A stretch of 64,000 nucleotides of DNA from Streptococcus suis (GTDB lineage Bacteria; Bacillota; Bacilli; Lactobacillales; Streptococcaceae): positions 806,001-870,000 of the forward strand of contig CP025095.1 of NCBI GenBank assembly GCA_002831545.1. Reading direction: 5' to 3'. The notes beneath the pieces were generated by a model. The model ran no database searches. It was not told the DNA's origin and was given only the letters and a program-made list of their open reading frames with translations. Positions 15,868 through 23,430 of the stretch are shown here, one piece after another (within the stretch, counting starts at the first letter, position 1; each line of letters begins with the position of its first letter). Position numbers and translations under genes: made by a program.

Positions 15868-18800
15868 GTGGTTCACACGGTAACATTTAACCAAGCTATG
15901 TTAGCTAAAGATAGGGTGTTTGCCATTCGTGCAGGCGCCTATACTTCTAGCGACATCAAAGAAGCCAGTTTTAATTATGGATATATCAGCGGTGATACTT
16001 TCAAACCTGGCGGAACAGTTGCTGGTTCGGCTAAATTGACCTTTACATCTATCATTACTACTTTTAACAAGTTGGATAAGATTTATCCAGAAATTGGGCT
16101 CTTGGTAGGCGATAGCTATGAATGGGTCGCCATGGGTGAGTATTTTGTCAATGACATCAGTATTGACCGCAACAGGAATACTACCGAATTGGACTTGATG
16201 GACGGCATGTTCAAGCTAAACCAGCCCTATGTTTCTGATTTGACTTATCCTGCGCAGATTCGGGATGTTATTCGTGAGATTTGTGTAAAGACAGGAATAG
16301 AGCTAGAGACGGACAATCTAGGTCTTAAAGCTATCCAGAGACATATCGAAGCGAAAGCAGATAAAAATGACATTACTTTCCGAGAAGTGTTAAGCCAAGC
16401 GATTCAGTTACTTGGCTTTTCTGCTTTTTTTAATCGACAAGGGAAGCTTGAAGTCCGTGGTCTGACAGAATCAAGAATCACTGTCACTGCTGATAATTAT
16501 TTTTTGCATGGTTTGACCAAGAGTGAAATCCAATATCAGATTGCTGGTATTACTTGTAAGAAAGACAAGGAAACGCTGACAGTAGGCTTACGAACTGGAC
16601 GTTCATTGGAGCTTGAAAATAGCTTCATGAACCAGAATCTATTGGATGAATTGTATTATGAGCTAAAAGACATCAAGTATTACCCGTTTTCGCTTGATTG
16701 GCAAGGGCATTTGAAGCTAGATGTCGGTCAATGGGTAACGCTCAAGACAAACAAAAACGAGACCTACAAAGTCCCTGTCCTGAGTCAATCTTTCAGTTTC
16801 AAGGGCGGTCTTAAGTCTAAGATTAGCGCAGACAGTAAGGCTGGGAATGATACTCAGTATGCTTATAAGGGATTTTTAGGCAAGCGCATCGAGCAAATGT
16901 CTACTGAGATCGAAGCAGAGGTCCAACAGCAACTGGAATATAAGGATAAGGAATTTGATGAAAAAATTAATAAAGTCAAATCCGAAATCAACGACGGTAT
17001 CGAGCAGTCAAGGGCGGAGGCTGAGCGACATGCAGACAATATCAAGAGAAGTATTGATACTGAAATCGCCCAAGTCAACCAATCCATGCAAGCTCAATCT
17101 GAAGAACACGACAGACAGGTCGCGGACATCTTATCCAAGGCTCAATCTGTCGAATCACTTGCCAACCAAGCCAAGGCGGATGCTGCTAGTGCATTGGCTA
17201 GGGCTAACCAGGTCAAGACGGAGGCTATCGCAGATGCGAGAGCACAGGTTGCGACGGTCAGTCAAGCCTTAAACACTGCTAAGTCTGAGCTACAGACGGC
17301 AATCGCAAACGCCGACCAGAAGGCTAGAGATAGTCAAGCAAGTGCTACAGCCCTGCGCAATGACCTTAACTTGCAAGCTAGCAAGATTTTGGCACAAGCC
17401 CAAGCGCAGACGGCTTTGACCAATCGTGTGTCGACAGTCGAGACTTTGGCAGATGGTACGAGGTCAACAGTCGCAGAACTCTCTAAAACCGTTTCTAAGG
17501 CGACTGGAGACATCGCTAGTGTTACCAGTCGGACTAAGACCGTGGAAGACACCCTGAGCCAAACGAGGACCCAATATGAGGCTCTGACGCAGACTGTCAA
17601 TACCCAGACAGGACAGATTGATAGTATCAATCGCAAAACCGCTGACTTGCAGAGCGGGATTGACGGAGTGACGGAGCGGTTTGAGAGTTTGAGGATAGAA
17701 GACAACCTTCTGCTCAATAGCTCTTTTAACGAAAACTTGAACCAATGGCAAGGAACTGGAGTGACTATAGTTGATGGTAAAGCGAGAATTATAGGAGAAC
17801 TTAATAAAACCAAGTACATTTACCAAAGTATCAAGTCTCAGATAGCTAATGACGATGTTAGCCAAGTATACATAGCATCAATCTCAGTTAAGGTCACTAA
17901 TTATGTGGCTGGTAGAAATCCATTTTTTGCGCTTTATATAGATGGCAGAAAGAACGACAGCCGAAATACGCAGTTTGGTGGAACATATTTGACAGCCAAT
18001 CGTTTAGATGCGGTCAATAATAGAGGAATTGTGCAGTTTGCGACTACCTTTAGGATAAACGTACCTCGAAACCAGATAAAGCTTCTTGATTTCCGTATCT
18101 ATGCAAGGGATTTCACAGGGGAAGTTGAGTTTGAAAAAGTGTCGCTCAGACGTGGAAATATTGATTTAGGTTGGCAGGCTTCTCCAGAAGACCTCCGCTC
18201 CGAAATCGCAACCTACAAGCGCACTGCTGAGGAATCCAGTGCAGAGTTGTCCCGTCAAATCCAAACAGTAGATGGAAAGGCAGTAGATGCTAAGACCTAC
18301 GCTCAGCAGACAGCGACTGCAATCAAGACAAGGCTGGAGAGTTTAGAAATCTATAAGAATGCGGAAGGCACACGAGCTAGTCAGTATTTTACAGCTAGTC
18401 GAGATGAGACTGCTCGCCAAGTATCAGCTCTGCGTGTAGCTGTTACTCAAGACTATGTCGCTAAGTCGGTATTTGAAGAAACCGCTCGCGGAATTAGTCA
18501 GCGGTTTGAAAGTCTGTATGTAGGCGGTACCAATCTATTGACAGGCACTGATGAATACACCGAAATCTTTAACAGCGAACAAAGTCACGCAGAGTTTCTG
18601 CGAACACCTTATGACTTGGCCCCAGTTTTTGATAAGTATGGGCTGATTGAGTATACCTTAAGTTTTGACTTGAGAGCATCTCAAACGGGGCAAGTCGCTG
18701 TATACCAGCAAAATGGATCAGGTTCTAAATATTCGGGTCTATGGAAAAACTTGACTGTCACAACGGAGTGGCAAAGGTTCCATGTGACCTTTACTCCAAC

Positions 18801-20103
18801 CGAGGGAGCAGTGAGTTTAGCAAATAGTTACTTAGCCTTTTATGGCACTTACGGCACGGGAGTAAAACCTATTATTCGTCGAGCAAAAATTGAACGCGGA
18901 GCGATTGCGACTGACTGGTCGCCCGCTCCTGAAGACCAACAATCCTACGCAGACACAAAAATCGCTGAATATAAGACCACGGTCGACGGGCGATTTGCGA
19001 CCTTGCAATCTCAGAAGGCTAACCAAGTAGACTTGCAGACTGTACGTGAGACGGTCAATCTTTACGAGCGTATCATCGGCTCAACGGAAACTGGTATCAA
19101 AGACAAAGTCGCTCGTATGGTCATGACTGATAGTCTATTTCTAACCGAGGTCAAGGATAAGATTAGCGGTACAGCTACACAGGTTAGTCAGCTTAATAAT
19201 TCGTACGCTATTAAAAATCTGACTAGTGCTGGTACAGTGCTTAACCAAATCAATTTACTGGCTAATGGTACTAATAGAATCGATGGTCGACTGACGCATA
19301 TCACAGGTCAGACTTTGATTGATAATGGCGTAATCAAGAACGCTATGATTGGTGAGTTGGATGCTGGAAAGATTACGTCGGGTACAGTGGATGCTGCACG
19401 CATTAAAGCGAATAGTATCGACGGGTCAAAAATTGCATTCGATGAAGCTTTCTTCAACGGGTTATCCGCAAACCAAGCCTACCTGAAGAAATTGTTTGCC
19501 AAGGATGCGTTTTTGACAGCAGTGCAAGCTGTCACATTGTCGGCAAGTAAGATTTCAGGTGGAATTTTGACCGCGACCAACAAAGCTATGGAAGTCAATC
19601 TAAACGCTGGTCAAATCTTGTACTATACGGACCAAGCAGCTCTCAAGCGTGTTTTAAACGGCTATCCTACCCAGTTTGTCAAGTTCGCAACTGGTACGGT
19701 TACTGGAAAAGGAAATGCTGGAGTGACCGTAATAGGCTCCAACCGTTGGAATTCCGAGTCCTCGAATGATGGCGGATTTGTCGGAATTAGGGCTTGGAAC
19801 GGTCCAAATATTGACCAAATCGACGTGGTTGGAGATACGGTCAGATTGGCAAGCTCAGCGTTTGAAGCAGCGGATGGATGGAATATCAATACCTTGCCTG
19901 GGAAATTAGACATCGATGCATTTAATGCTGATCACCGCGCTTCGTCCAAGATAAAAGTTGGGGATTTGTGGTTGTGGAAAAACGCTACGACATACTCGAG
20001 CATGAGAGATACCATAAATTTGATCATCGACAACTTACAGCTATTACACAACAATAAATCGACAGAGAGGGGTTATAGCTATACTCTACCAGCAAAAGTT
20101 TAG
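15868..20103 (+). CDS. Tail-tip / host-recognition protein (endopeptidase-tail and gp58-like)
   Basis: 1,411 residues, GTG 15868 two bases after the preceding stop. Residues 1-340 resemble the tail hub (SYEWVAMGEYFVNDISIDRN; DVIREICVKTGIELETDNLG). Residues 340-600 are a long coiled coil rich in A, Q, T. Two carbohydrate-binding-like domains follow: about 605-770 (LLLNSSFNENLNQWQGTGVT) and 880-1010 (TNLLTGTDEYTEIF..YTLSFDLRASQTGQ), each ending in DLGWQASPED or TDWSPAPEDQ. The C-terminal 300 residues carry the GELDAGKITSGTVDAARIKA element of gp58-like fibres. It should contact the cell wall or capsule and fix host range. Confidence 0.82.
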   Translation: MVHTVTFNQAMLAKDRVFAIRAGAYTSSDIKEASFNYGYISGDTFKPGGTVAGSAKLTFTSIITTFNKLDKIYPEIGLLVGDSYEWVAMGEYFVNDISIDRNRNTTELDLMDGMFKLNQPYVSDLTYPAQIRDVIREICVKTGIELETDNLGLKAIQRHIEAKADKNDITFREVLSQAIQLLGFSAFFNRQGKLEVRGLTESRITVTADNYFLHGLTKSEIQYQIAGITCKKDKETLTVGLRTGRSLELENSFMNQNLLDELYYELKDIKYYPFSLDWQGHLKLDVGQWVTLKTNKNETYKVPVLSQSFSFKGGLKSKISADSKAGNDTQYAYKGFLGKRIEQMSTEIEAEVQQQLEYKDKEFDEKINKVKSEINDGIEQSRAEAERHADNIKRSIDTEIAQVNQSMQAQSEEHDRQVADILSKAQSVESLANQAKADAASALARANQVKTEAIADARAQVATVSQALNTAKSELQTAIANADQKARDSQASATALRNDLNLQASKILAQAQAQTALTNRVSTVETLADGTRSTVAELSKTVSKATGDIASVTSRTKTVEDTLSQTRTQYEALTQTVNTQTGQIDSINRKTADLQSGIDGVTERFESLRIEDNLLLNSSFNENLNQWQGTGVTIVDGKARIIGELNKTKYIYQSIKSQIANDDVSQVYIASISVKVTNYVAGRNPFFALYIDGRKNDSRNTQFGGTYLTANRLDAVNNRGIVQFATTFRINVPRNQIKLLDFRIYARDFTGEVEFEKVSLRRGNIDLGWQASPEDLRSEIATYKRTAEESSAELSRQIQTVDGKAVDAKTYAQQTATAIKTRLESLEIYKNAEGTRASQYFTASRDETARQVSALRVAVTQDYVAKSVFEETARGISQRFESLYVGGTNLLTGTDEYTEIFNSEQSHAEFLRTPYDLAPVFDKYGLIEYTLSFDLRASQTGQVAVYQQNGSGSKYSGLWKNLTVTTEWQRFHVTFTPTEGAVSLANSYLAFYGTYGTGVKPIIRRAKIERGAIATDWSPAPEDQQSYADTKIAEYKTTVDGRFATLQSQKANQVDLQTVRETVNLYERIIGSTETGIKDKVARMVMTDSLFLTEVKDKISGTATQVSQLNNSYAIKNLTSAGTVLNQINLLANGTNRIDGRLTHITGQTLIDNGVIKNAMIGELDAGKITSGTVDAARIKANSIDGSKIAFDEAFFNGLSANQAYLKKLFAKDAFLTAVQAVTLSASKISGGILTATNKAMEVNLNAGQILYYTDQAALKRVLNGYPTQFVKFATGTVTGKGNAGVTVIGSNRWNSESSNDGGFVGIRAWNGPNIDQIDVVGDTVRLASSAFEAADGWNINTLPGKLDIDAFNADHRASSKIKVGDLWLWKNATTYSSMRDTINLIIDNLQLLHNNKSTERGYSYTLPAKV

Positions 20104-20117
20104 GAGGAAATATTTAA

Positions 20118-20330
20118 ATGAACCAAGAACAACTGAATCAAGCACTCGCTTTGACAAACCAAGAACTAGCCAACCAATTGGCAGAAGAGAAGAACACTAA
20201 GAACTTGTTAGCTGTCCAGTTGACAGAAGCTCAGCAGACCATCGCAGGTCTGCAGGCAGAAATTACTGAGTTAACAAAGCAACTGGACGAAGCTACTAAA
20301 CCAGCGGAAGAAATCATCGAAGGAGAATAA
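20118..20330 (+). CDS. Small coiled-coil phage protein
   Basis: 70 residues with AGGAGG upstream of ATG 20118. The whole chain is one heptad helix (NQELANQLAEEKNTKNLLAV, LTEAQQTIAGLQAEITELTK) with an acidic tail. It sits between the tail-tip gene and the lysis genes; many streptococcal phages carry a similar short gene here. Function unknown. Confidence 0.6.
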   Translation: MNQEQLNQALALTNQELANQLAEEKNTKNLLAVQLTEAQQTIAGLQAEITELTKQLDEATKPAEEIIEGE

Positions 20331-20332
20331 TC

Positions 20333-20674
20333 ATGACTGAAACTACTAACAATACTTTACTCGACTTATCAACTATTACAGAACCATTTGACCTTGCGAC
20401 TGCATTGCAGTACATGAAGGAAAACGGGGAATTTATTCGCTGTAAAAATGCGACAAATGATTTTTATATGTACCGTGATGTCCAACGTCGACCAGGTATT
20501 GTCAACGGCCGTCGTCAATTCGTAGAAGTTGAAACTGTGTGGGCCTTTAATCAGTGGGGCGGAACTACAACGACAATCAACGTTGCTGATCTCTTCAATG
20601 AGGAGTTCTACATCATGCAGTTTGATGAAAACGGAAATCCAGATTGGACAGATCCGACATTGCCAAAAGAATAG
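20333..20674 (+). CDS. Phage protein of unknown function, tail-lysis border
   Basis: 113 residues, ATG 20333 two bases after the previous stop with GGAGAATAATC. Acidic N-terminus, then YMKENGEFIRCKNATNDFYM and a strand-rich segment VNGRRQFVEVETVWAFNQWG. No domain is recognised. Its position and size match small hypothetical proteins that precede holins in this phage group. Confidence 0.55.
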   Translation: MTETTNNTLLDLSTITEPFDLATALQYMKENGEFIRCKNATNDFYMYRDVQRRPGIVNGRRQFVEVETVWAFNQWGGTTTTINVADLFNEEFYIMQFDENGNPDWTDPTLPKE

Positions 20675-20685
20675 GAGGAATTCTA

Positions 20686-20985
20686 TTGCCAATCGAACAC
20701 GCAGAACGAATAGCTCAAAGCCAAGTTGCTTGGGCTATTTTGTTTATTTTATTATTTGGGTTCGTCATCCGGTATCTGATTAAGACATCGGATAAGAGAG
20801 AAGCTAAGCTCATGGATTTCCATGAGCAAGCAAAGGAAGAAAGTAATAAGCGGGAGGACCGTTTGATGAATCACCTCGAGAAAACTACCGCAGAAATGGG
20901 GGCGATGGCTCGTGAAATCGGTGGCTTAAAAGGTGAAGTGTCATTAATGAGTGACCGCATCGAAAAAATCGAAAAAGGAGAATAA
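20686..20985 (+). CDS. BhlA/UviB-like holin-associated membrane protein
   Basis: 99 residues from TTG 20686, which is preceded by AGGAGG at 20673-20678; no nearby ATG fits. One membrane span (AWAILFILLFGFVIRYLI, residues 15-32) is followed by a long charged coiled coil (KREAKLMDFHEQAKEESNKR) ending in RIEKIEKGE. This single-span plus coiled-coil build is that of BhlA/UviB-type holin-like proteins. It lies directly before an LLH-type holin. Confidence 0.65.
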   Translation: MPIEHAERIAQSQVAWAILFILLFGFVIRYLIKTSDKREAKLMDFHEQAKEESNKREDRLMNHLEKTTAEMGAMAREIGGLKGEVSLMSDRIEKIEKGE

Positions 20986-20987
20986 GT

Positions 20988-21326
20988 ATGAATCAACTTA
21001 CAGAAATTATTATAGGGTCTGCTACTGGTATATTAGCTATCGTTGCCGGTATGATTGTCCATGAGGTCAAAAAGTATCTGATTGCCAAGGGCGGTAAGCG
21101 AGCGGTCGAAATTACAGAGATTCTGGCACGGAACGCTGTTAATGCAGTTGAACAAATCGCCAAGCTAGACCAGGACAAGCATGTAGACAAGCTAGACATG
21201 GCTAAACGTCGCGTAACAGGTCAGCTTGCTAAATACAACATCTATATGACTGATACACAGTTAGAGACCTTTATCGAATCAGCAGTGAAGCAAATGAACG
21301 ATGCGTGGAAGGAGACTGACAAATGA
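20988..21326 (+). CDS. LLH-family phage holin
   Basis: 112 residues. N-terminal membrane span (EIIIGSATGILAIVAGMIVH), then a soluble helical domain with AVNAVEQIAKLDQDKHVDKL and YNIYMTDTQLETFIESAVKQ, the phi LL-H holin pattern. It overlaps the endolysin start by 4 bases. It forms the membrane lesion that releases the endolysin at the end of the lytic cycle. Confidence 0.82.
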   Translation: MNQLTEIIIGSATGILAIVAGMIVHEVKKYLIAKGGKRAVEITEILARNAVNAVEQIAKLDQDKHVDKLDMAKRRVTGQLAKYNIYMTDTQLETFIESAVKQMNDAWKETDK

Positions 21327-22042
21327 CAACAGTAAATGAAGTCACCAACTTCGCCAAAGACCTTGCCAACCGTGGTCAAGGCGTAGACTATGATGGTTGG
21401 TACGGCAAGCAGTGTGTAGACCTACCTAACTGGATTTGTGGAAAATATTTCGGCAAGGCTCTGTGGGGCAATGCCATTGATTTGATAAAGTCAGCCAAGC
21501 AACACGGATTTGAGGTGCATTATATGCCTACCTCTGAGAGTCCGCGTCCGGGAGCTATTTTCGTCAAAAACTACTGGGCAGGTGACGGTATCAACTATGG
21601 GCATACAGGTTTGATTATCGGTGTTAGCGGCAATACCGTCCAAACAATCGAGCAAAACTTGGTAGGTAATTTGTCGGTCGGTGGTCCTGCTCAATATGCT
21701 AGCCAGCAAATCAGCAACCTTGTCGGCTGGTTTTATCCACCTTACAGCGACTCTACTGCAGTGGCAACACAGTCAAGCAGTGGCAATCTCGGTAAGGTCA
21801 AAGACGAGAAGGGGACAATGACCGTTAAAGTATCTTTGCTCAATGTCCGAGACAAGCCTGGTCTAGACGGTAAAGTTGTGGCAACGTACACGAATGGCGA
21901 GCAGTTTAATTATGATTCGGTCTATATTGCCGATGGATACATTTGGGTATCGTATGTTAGCCGTAGCGGTGTACGTCGCTATGTAGCAGCAGGCGAGGAG
22001 TCAAATCGGCGCAATGTCGTACCTTATGGTACGTTTAAATAG
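21323..22042 (+). CDS. Endolysin: CHAP amidase/endopeptidase with SH3 wall-binding domain
   Basis: 239 residues. The CHAP domain (residues 5-140) has catalytic Cys31 (GKQCVDL), His94 (YGHTGLI) and a following polar residue in TIEQN. Residues about 165-232 form an SH3b-type domain (VSLLNVRDKPGLDGKVVATY, YIWVSYVSRSGVRRYVAAGE) that should bind the streptococcal wall. It cleaves peptidoglycan cross-links and depends on the holin encoded just upstream. Confidence 0.92.
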   Translation: MTTVNEVTNFAKDLANRGQGVDYDGWYGKQCVDLPNWICGKYFGKALWGNAIDLIKSAKQHGFEVHYMPTSESPRPGAIFVKNYWAGDGINYGHTGLIIGVSGNTVQTIEQNLVGNLSVGGPAQYASQQISNLVGWFYPPYSDSTAVATQSSSGNLGKVKDEKGTMTVKVSLLNVRDKPGLDGKVVATYTNGEQFNYDSVYIADGYIWVSYVSRSGVRRYVAAGEESNRRNVVPYGTFK

Positions 22043-22049
22043 TTTTTCA

Positions 22050-22075
22050 ACCCAGCGGTCTGCTGGGCTTTTTTT
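22050..22075 (+). terminator. Terminator of the phage lysis operon
   Basis: CCCAGC (22051-22056), GGTCT loop, GCTGGG (22062-22067), then C and seven T. It ends the late operon. Confidence 0.88.
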
Positions 22076-22253
22076 GTTTGCTGAAATAGAATGGAACCGC
22101 ACATTAATTCGCACATGGAATTTGCTTGGAAAATAGACAAACGCAGTCGTATCAATGGTTTGCATGATTTCTATTCGCACATGGAAAATAAATATACCTT
22201 GTGCATTATTGTCAAAATAGCCATTTTGTCAATGATGGTTGCGAAGATTTTTC

Positions 22254-22283
22254 TTGACAAAATATAGGGATGTGTGGAATAAT
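22254..22283 (+). promoter_or_regulatory. Promoter of the post-lysis accessory locus
   Basis: Perfect -35 TTGACA (22254-22259), 18-base spacer and AATAAT (22278-22283). Transcription would start near 22290. It makes the RNA-toxin locus independent of the late operon, as expected for a gene expressed during lysogeny. Confidence 0.7.
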
Positions 22284-22289
22284 AATTGT

Positions 22290-22446
22290 GAACAGAAACG
22301 GTTTAAACACCTCCTTTCTATGTTCCGACATCGCTTGTCGTTAAACCCATGCCTTGTGGCAATGAGGGGGCGGAGGGACGCGCTCGTTAACAGAAGTATC
22401 CCATTGGAAATGCGTCCTGCCAATATCCCGTTGGTAGGATTTTTTT
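22290..22446 (+). ncRNA. Structured leader RNA, candidate type III antitoxin RNA
   Basis: About 155 bases between the promoter and the toxin-like gene, ending in its own intrinsic terminator. Visible pairings: GACA/TGTC (22327-22339), CATGCC/GGCAATG (22348-22364), CCTCC (22310-22314) with GGAGG (near 22371-22375), and GGACGC (22376-22381) with GCGTCC (22412-22417). Degenerate GTTAAC-type boxes recur at about 22288, 22340 and 22387, a spacing near 47-52 bases, which may be weak repeat units. Type III antitoxins are repeat-containing RNAs placed exactly so. The repeat is not clear enough to be certain. Confidence 0.5.
22415..22446 (+). terminator. Terminator between the structured RNA and the toxin-like gene
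   Basis: TCCTGCCAA (22415-22423) pairs with TTGGTAGGA (22431-22439; one G-T pair) followed by seven T, 13 bases before the downstream ATG. A terminator in this place is a hallmark of type III toxin-antitoxin loci, where read-through sets the RNA:toxin ratio. Its left arm overlaps the GCGTCC that can pair upstream, so an alternative fold could open it. Confidence 0.85.
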
Positions 22447-22459
22447 GTGGTAGGTGTAG

Positions 22460-22975
22460 ATGAAGAGTAAGAGATTGAAACTTGGTCAAATTGATTTACA
22501 AATGTGTAAAGATTTTGATATTATCCAAGCTATGGATTATGATTTTCAAAGTAAGAAAATCTTGAATAAAGGTCGTGGTTTTGCGATTGTTTTGGTGCAA
22601 ATCCAAGAATTGACTTTCCTTATTCCCCTGCGTAGTTATATGCCAAAAAGGTATCAGTTAAAGTATAAATTGCGCCCGTCAAACAGGGTAGGGTATGTCG
22701 AAGGATTGGATTTAGGGAAATCTCTTATTTTGGAAGATAAGAAATATCTTTTGAATACTAACTTTCGATTGCGAGAGGTGACAGACTACTATAAGTTGAT
22801 GGATAACGATAAAATGATTATCAATAAACTTATTAAAGTTATTGTTGATTTTAATAAAGCTGTATCGGATAAGGATATTCACAAACTAACAGACCCTAAA
22901 CGTTTTAAGTTTTCAACCTTTGTCAATTACAAAGAGCGTCTGAAAACTATTTCTGAGAAAGATTATTTAAAATAG
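22460..22975 (+). CDS. TenpN/ToxN/AbiQ-like type III toxin (endoribonuclease)
   Basis: 171 residues, ATG 22460 behind GGTAGGTGTAG. Family-like blocks are KGRGFAIVLVQIQELTFLIP with LRS (residues 37-59), GLDLGKSLIL (82-91), a central helix DYYKLMDNDKMIINKLIKVI and a C-terminal FKFSTFVNYKERL (149-161). This order (RGY/F-type strand, IPLRS, GLDxxK, helical arm, STL/F-Y end) is that of TenpN-type type III toxins, relatives of ToxN and lactococcal AbiQ that cut RNA and abort phage infection. Known from the family: activity is held in check by a repeat RNA. Here a structured RNA and terminator precede it. The assignment comes from memory of motifs and needs a profile search. Confidence 0.68.
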   Translation: MKSKRLKLGQIDLQMCKDFDIIQAMDYDFQSKKILNKGRGFAIVLVQIQELTFLIPLRSYMPKRYQLKYKLRPSNRVGYVEGLDLGKSLILEDKKYLLNTNFRLREVTDYYKLMDNDKMIINKLIKVIVDFNKAVSDKDIHKLTDPKRFKFSTFVNYKERLKTISEKDYLK

Positions 22976-22976
22976 T

Positions 22977-23053
22977 GATAGCGAGGTCAGAAAGGCTCCT
23001 GACGCACTCGAGAGAGTACCTGAGATGTTGGATACGCCACCCAACCGCTATCA
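22977..23053 (+). ncRNA. tRNA-like four-way-junction RNA after the toxin gene
   Basis: Starting one base after the toxin stop, a 77-base stretch folds as a cloverleaf: GATAGCG (22977-22983) with CGCTATC (23046-23052) and A23053 in the discriminator place; two-base linker AG; GTCAG/CTGAC arm (22986-23003, 8-base loop); ACTC-GAGA-GAGT arm (23006-23017, GNRA-type loop); GTTGG/CCAAC arm (23027-23045) abutting the closing stem. The geometry copies a tRNA, but the loops lack T-loop and anticodon-loop consensus, so it is not a translating tRNA. No known family recognised. Confidence 0.55.
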
Positions 23054-23065
23054 TTGTATTTCAGA

Positions 23066-23096
23066 ACCCCTCAGCGTTTGCTGGGGGCTTTTTTTG
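23066..23096 (+). terminator. Terminator of the accessory toxin locus
   Basis: CCCCTCAGC (23067-23075), GTTT loop, GCTGGGGG (23080-23087), followed by C and seven T. It ends the transcript holding the toxin and the tRNA-like RNA. Confidence 0.88.
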
Positions 23097-23410
23097 TTAC
23101 CCGAATTTCAAAAAAATAGCGTTTTTTCAAAATTTGATAGAAAAATACTTACTTTTATCTCGGACGTTTTTAAAAATTGCCGTTTTTGCGGACATAATAA
23201 AAGGCCTTGTCCAGAGGTCTTGAGAAGTTGATTTATGGAGTGTTTTTTTAGTGCGTCTGCCCCAAATTCGCCCCAAAAGTTTTAAAAAATGAGTATAGAT
23301 AGGTCAAAAATATAACAAAAATAGCTAAAATCAGCGTATTTTTTAAAACATACAACAACGTGTTTTGCTATAAAATTCCTGCAGGGGAGATGGAGAGTAT
23401 ACGAAAAAGC
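23097..23410. other. Gene-free stretch holding the probable right prophage junction (attR)
   Basis: No supported gene. The last clear phage feature ends at 23096 and the host ClC gene ends at 23411, so the right attachment site lies here. On the minus strand bases 23248-23290 read FGANLGQTH then stop, a tail resembling C-termini of many streptococcal phage integrases, which often overlap the att core; this may mark the core but is only suggestive. The left att site is outside the window, so it cannot be confirmed. Confidence 0.4.
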
Positions 23411-23430
23411 CTAGATGATAGGCTTTTTTG
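23404..23430. terminator. Bidirectional terminator overlapping the ClC stop
   Basis: AAAAAGCCTA (23404-23413) and TAGGCTTTTT (23419-23428) form a 10-bp stem with A- and T-runs on either side. The last codons and stop of the minus-strand ClC gene (stop at 23411-23413) lie inside this hairpin. Confidence 0.8.

Noticed and set aside
23340..23400. ATTCCTGCAGGGGAGA near the prophage end looked like a tRNA 3' end (attR in a tRNA gene)
   Set aside because: No T-stem partner or acceptor pairing can be drawn.
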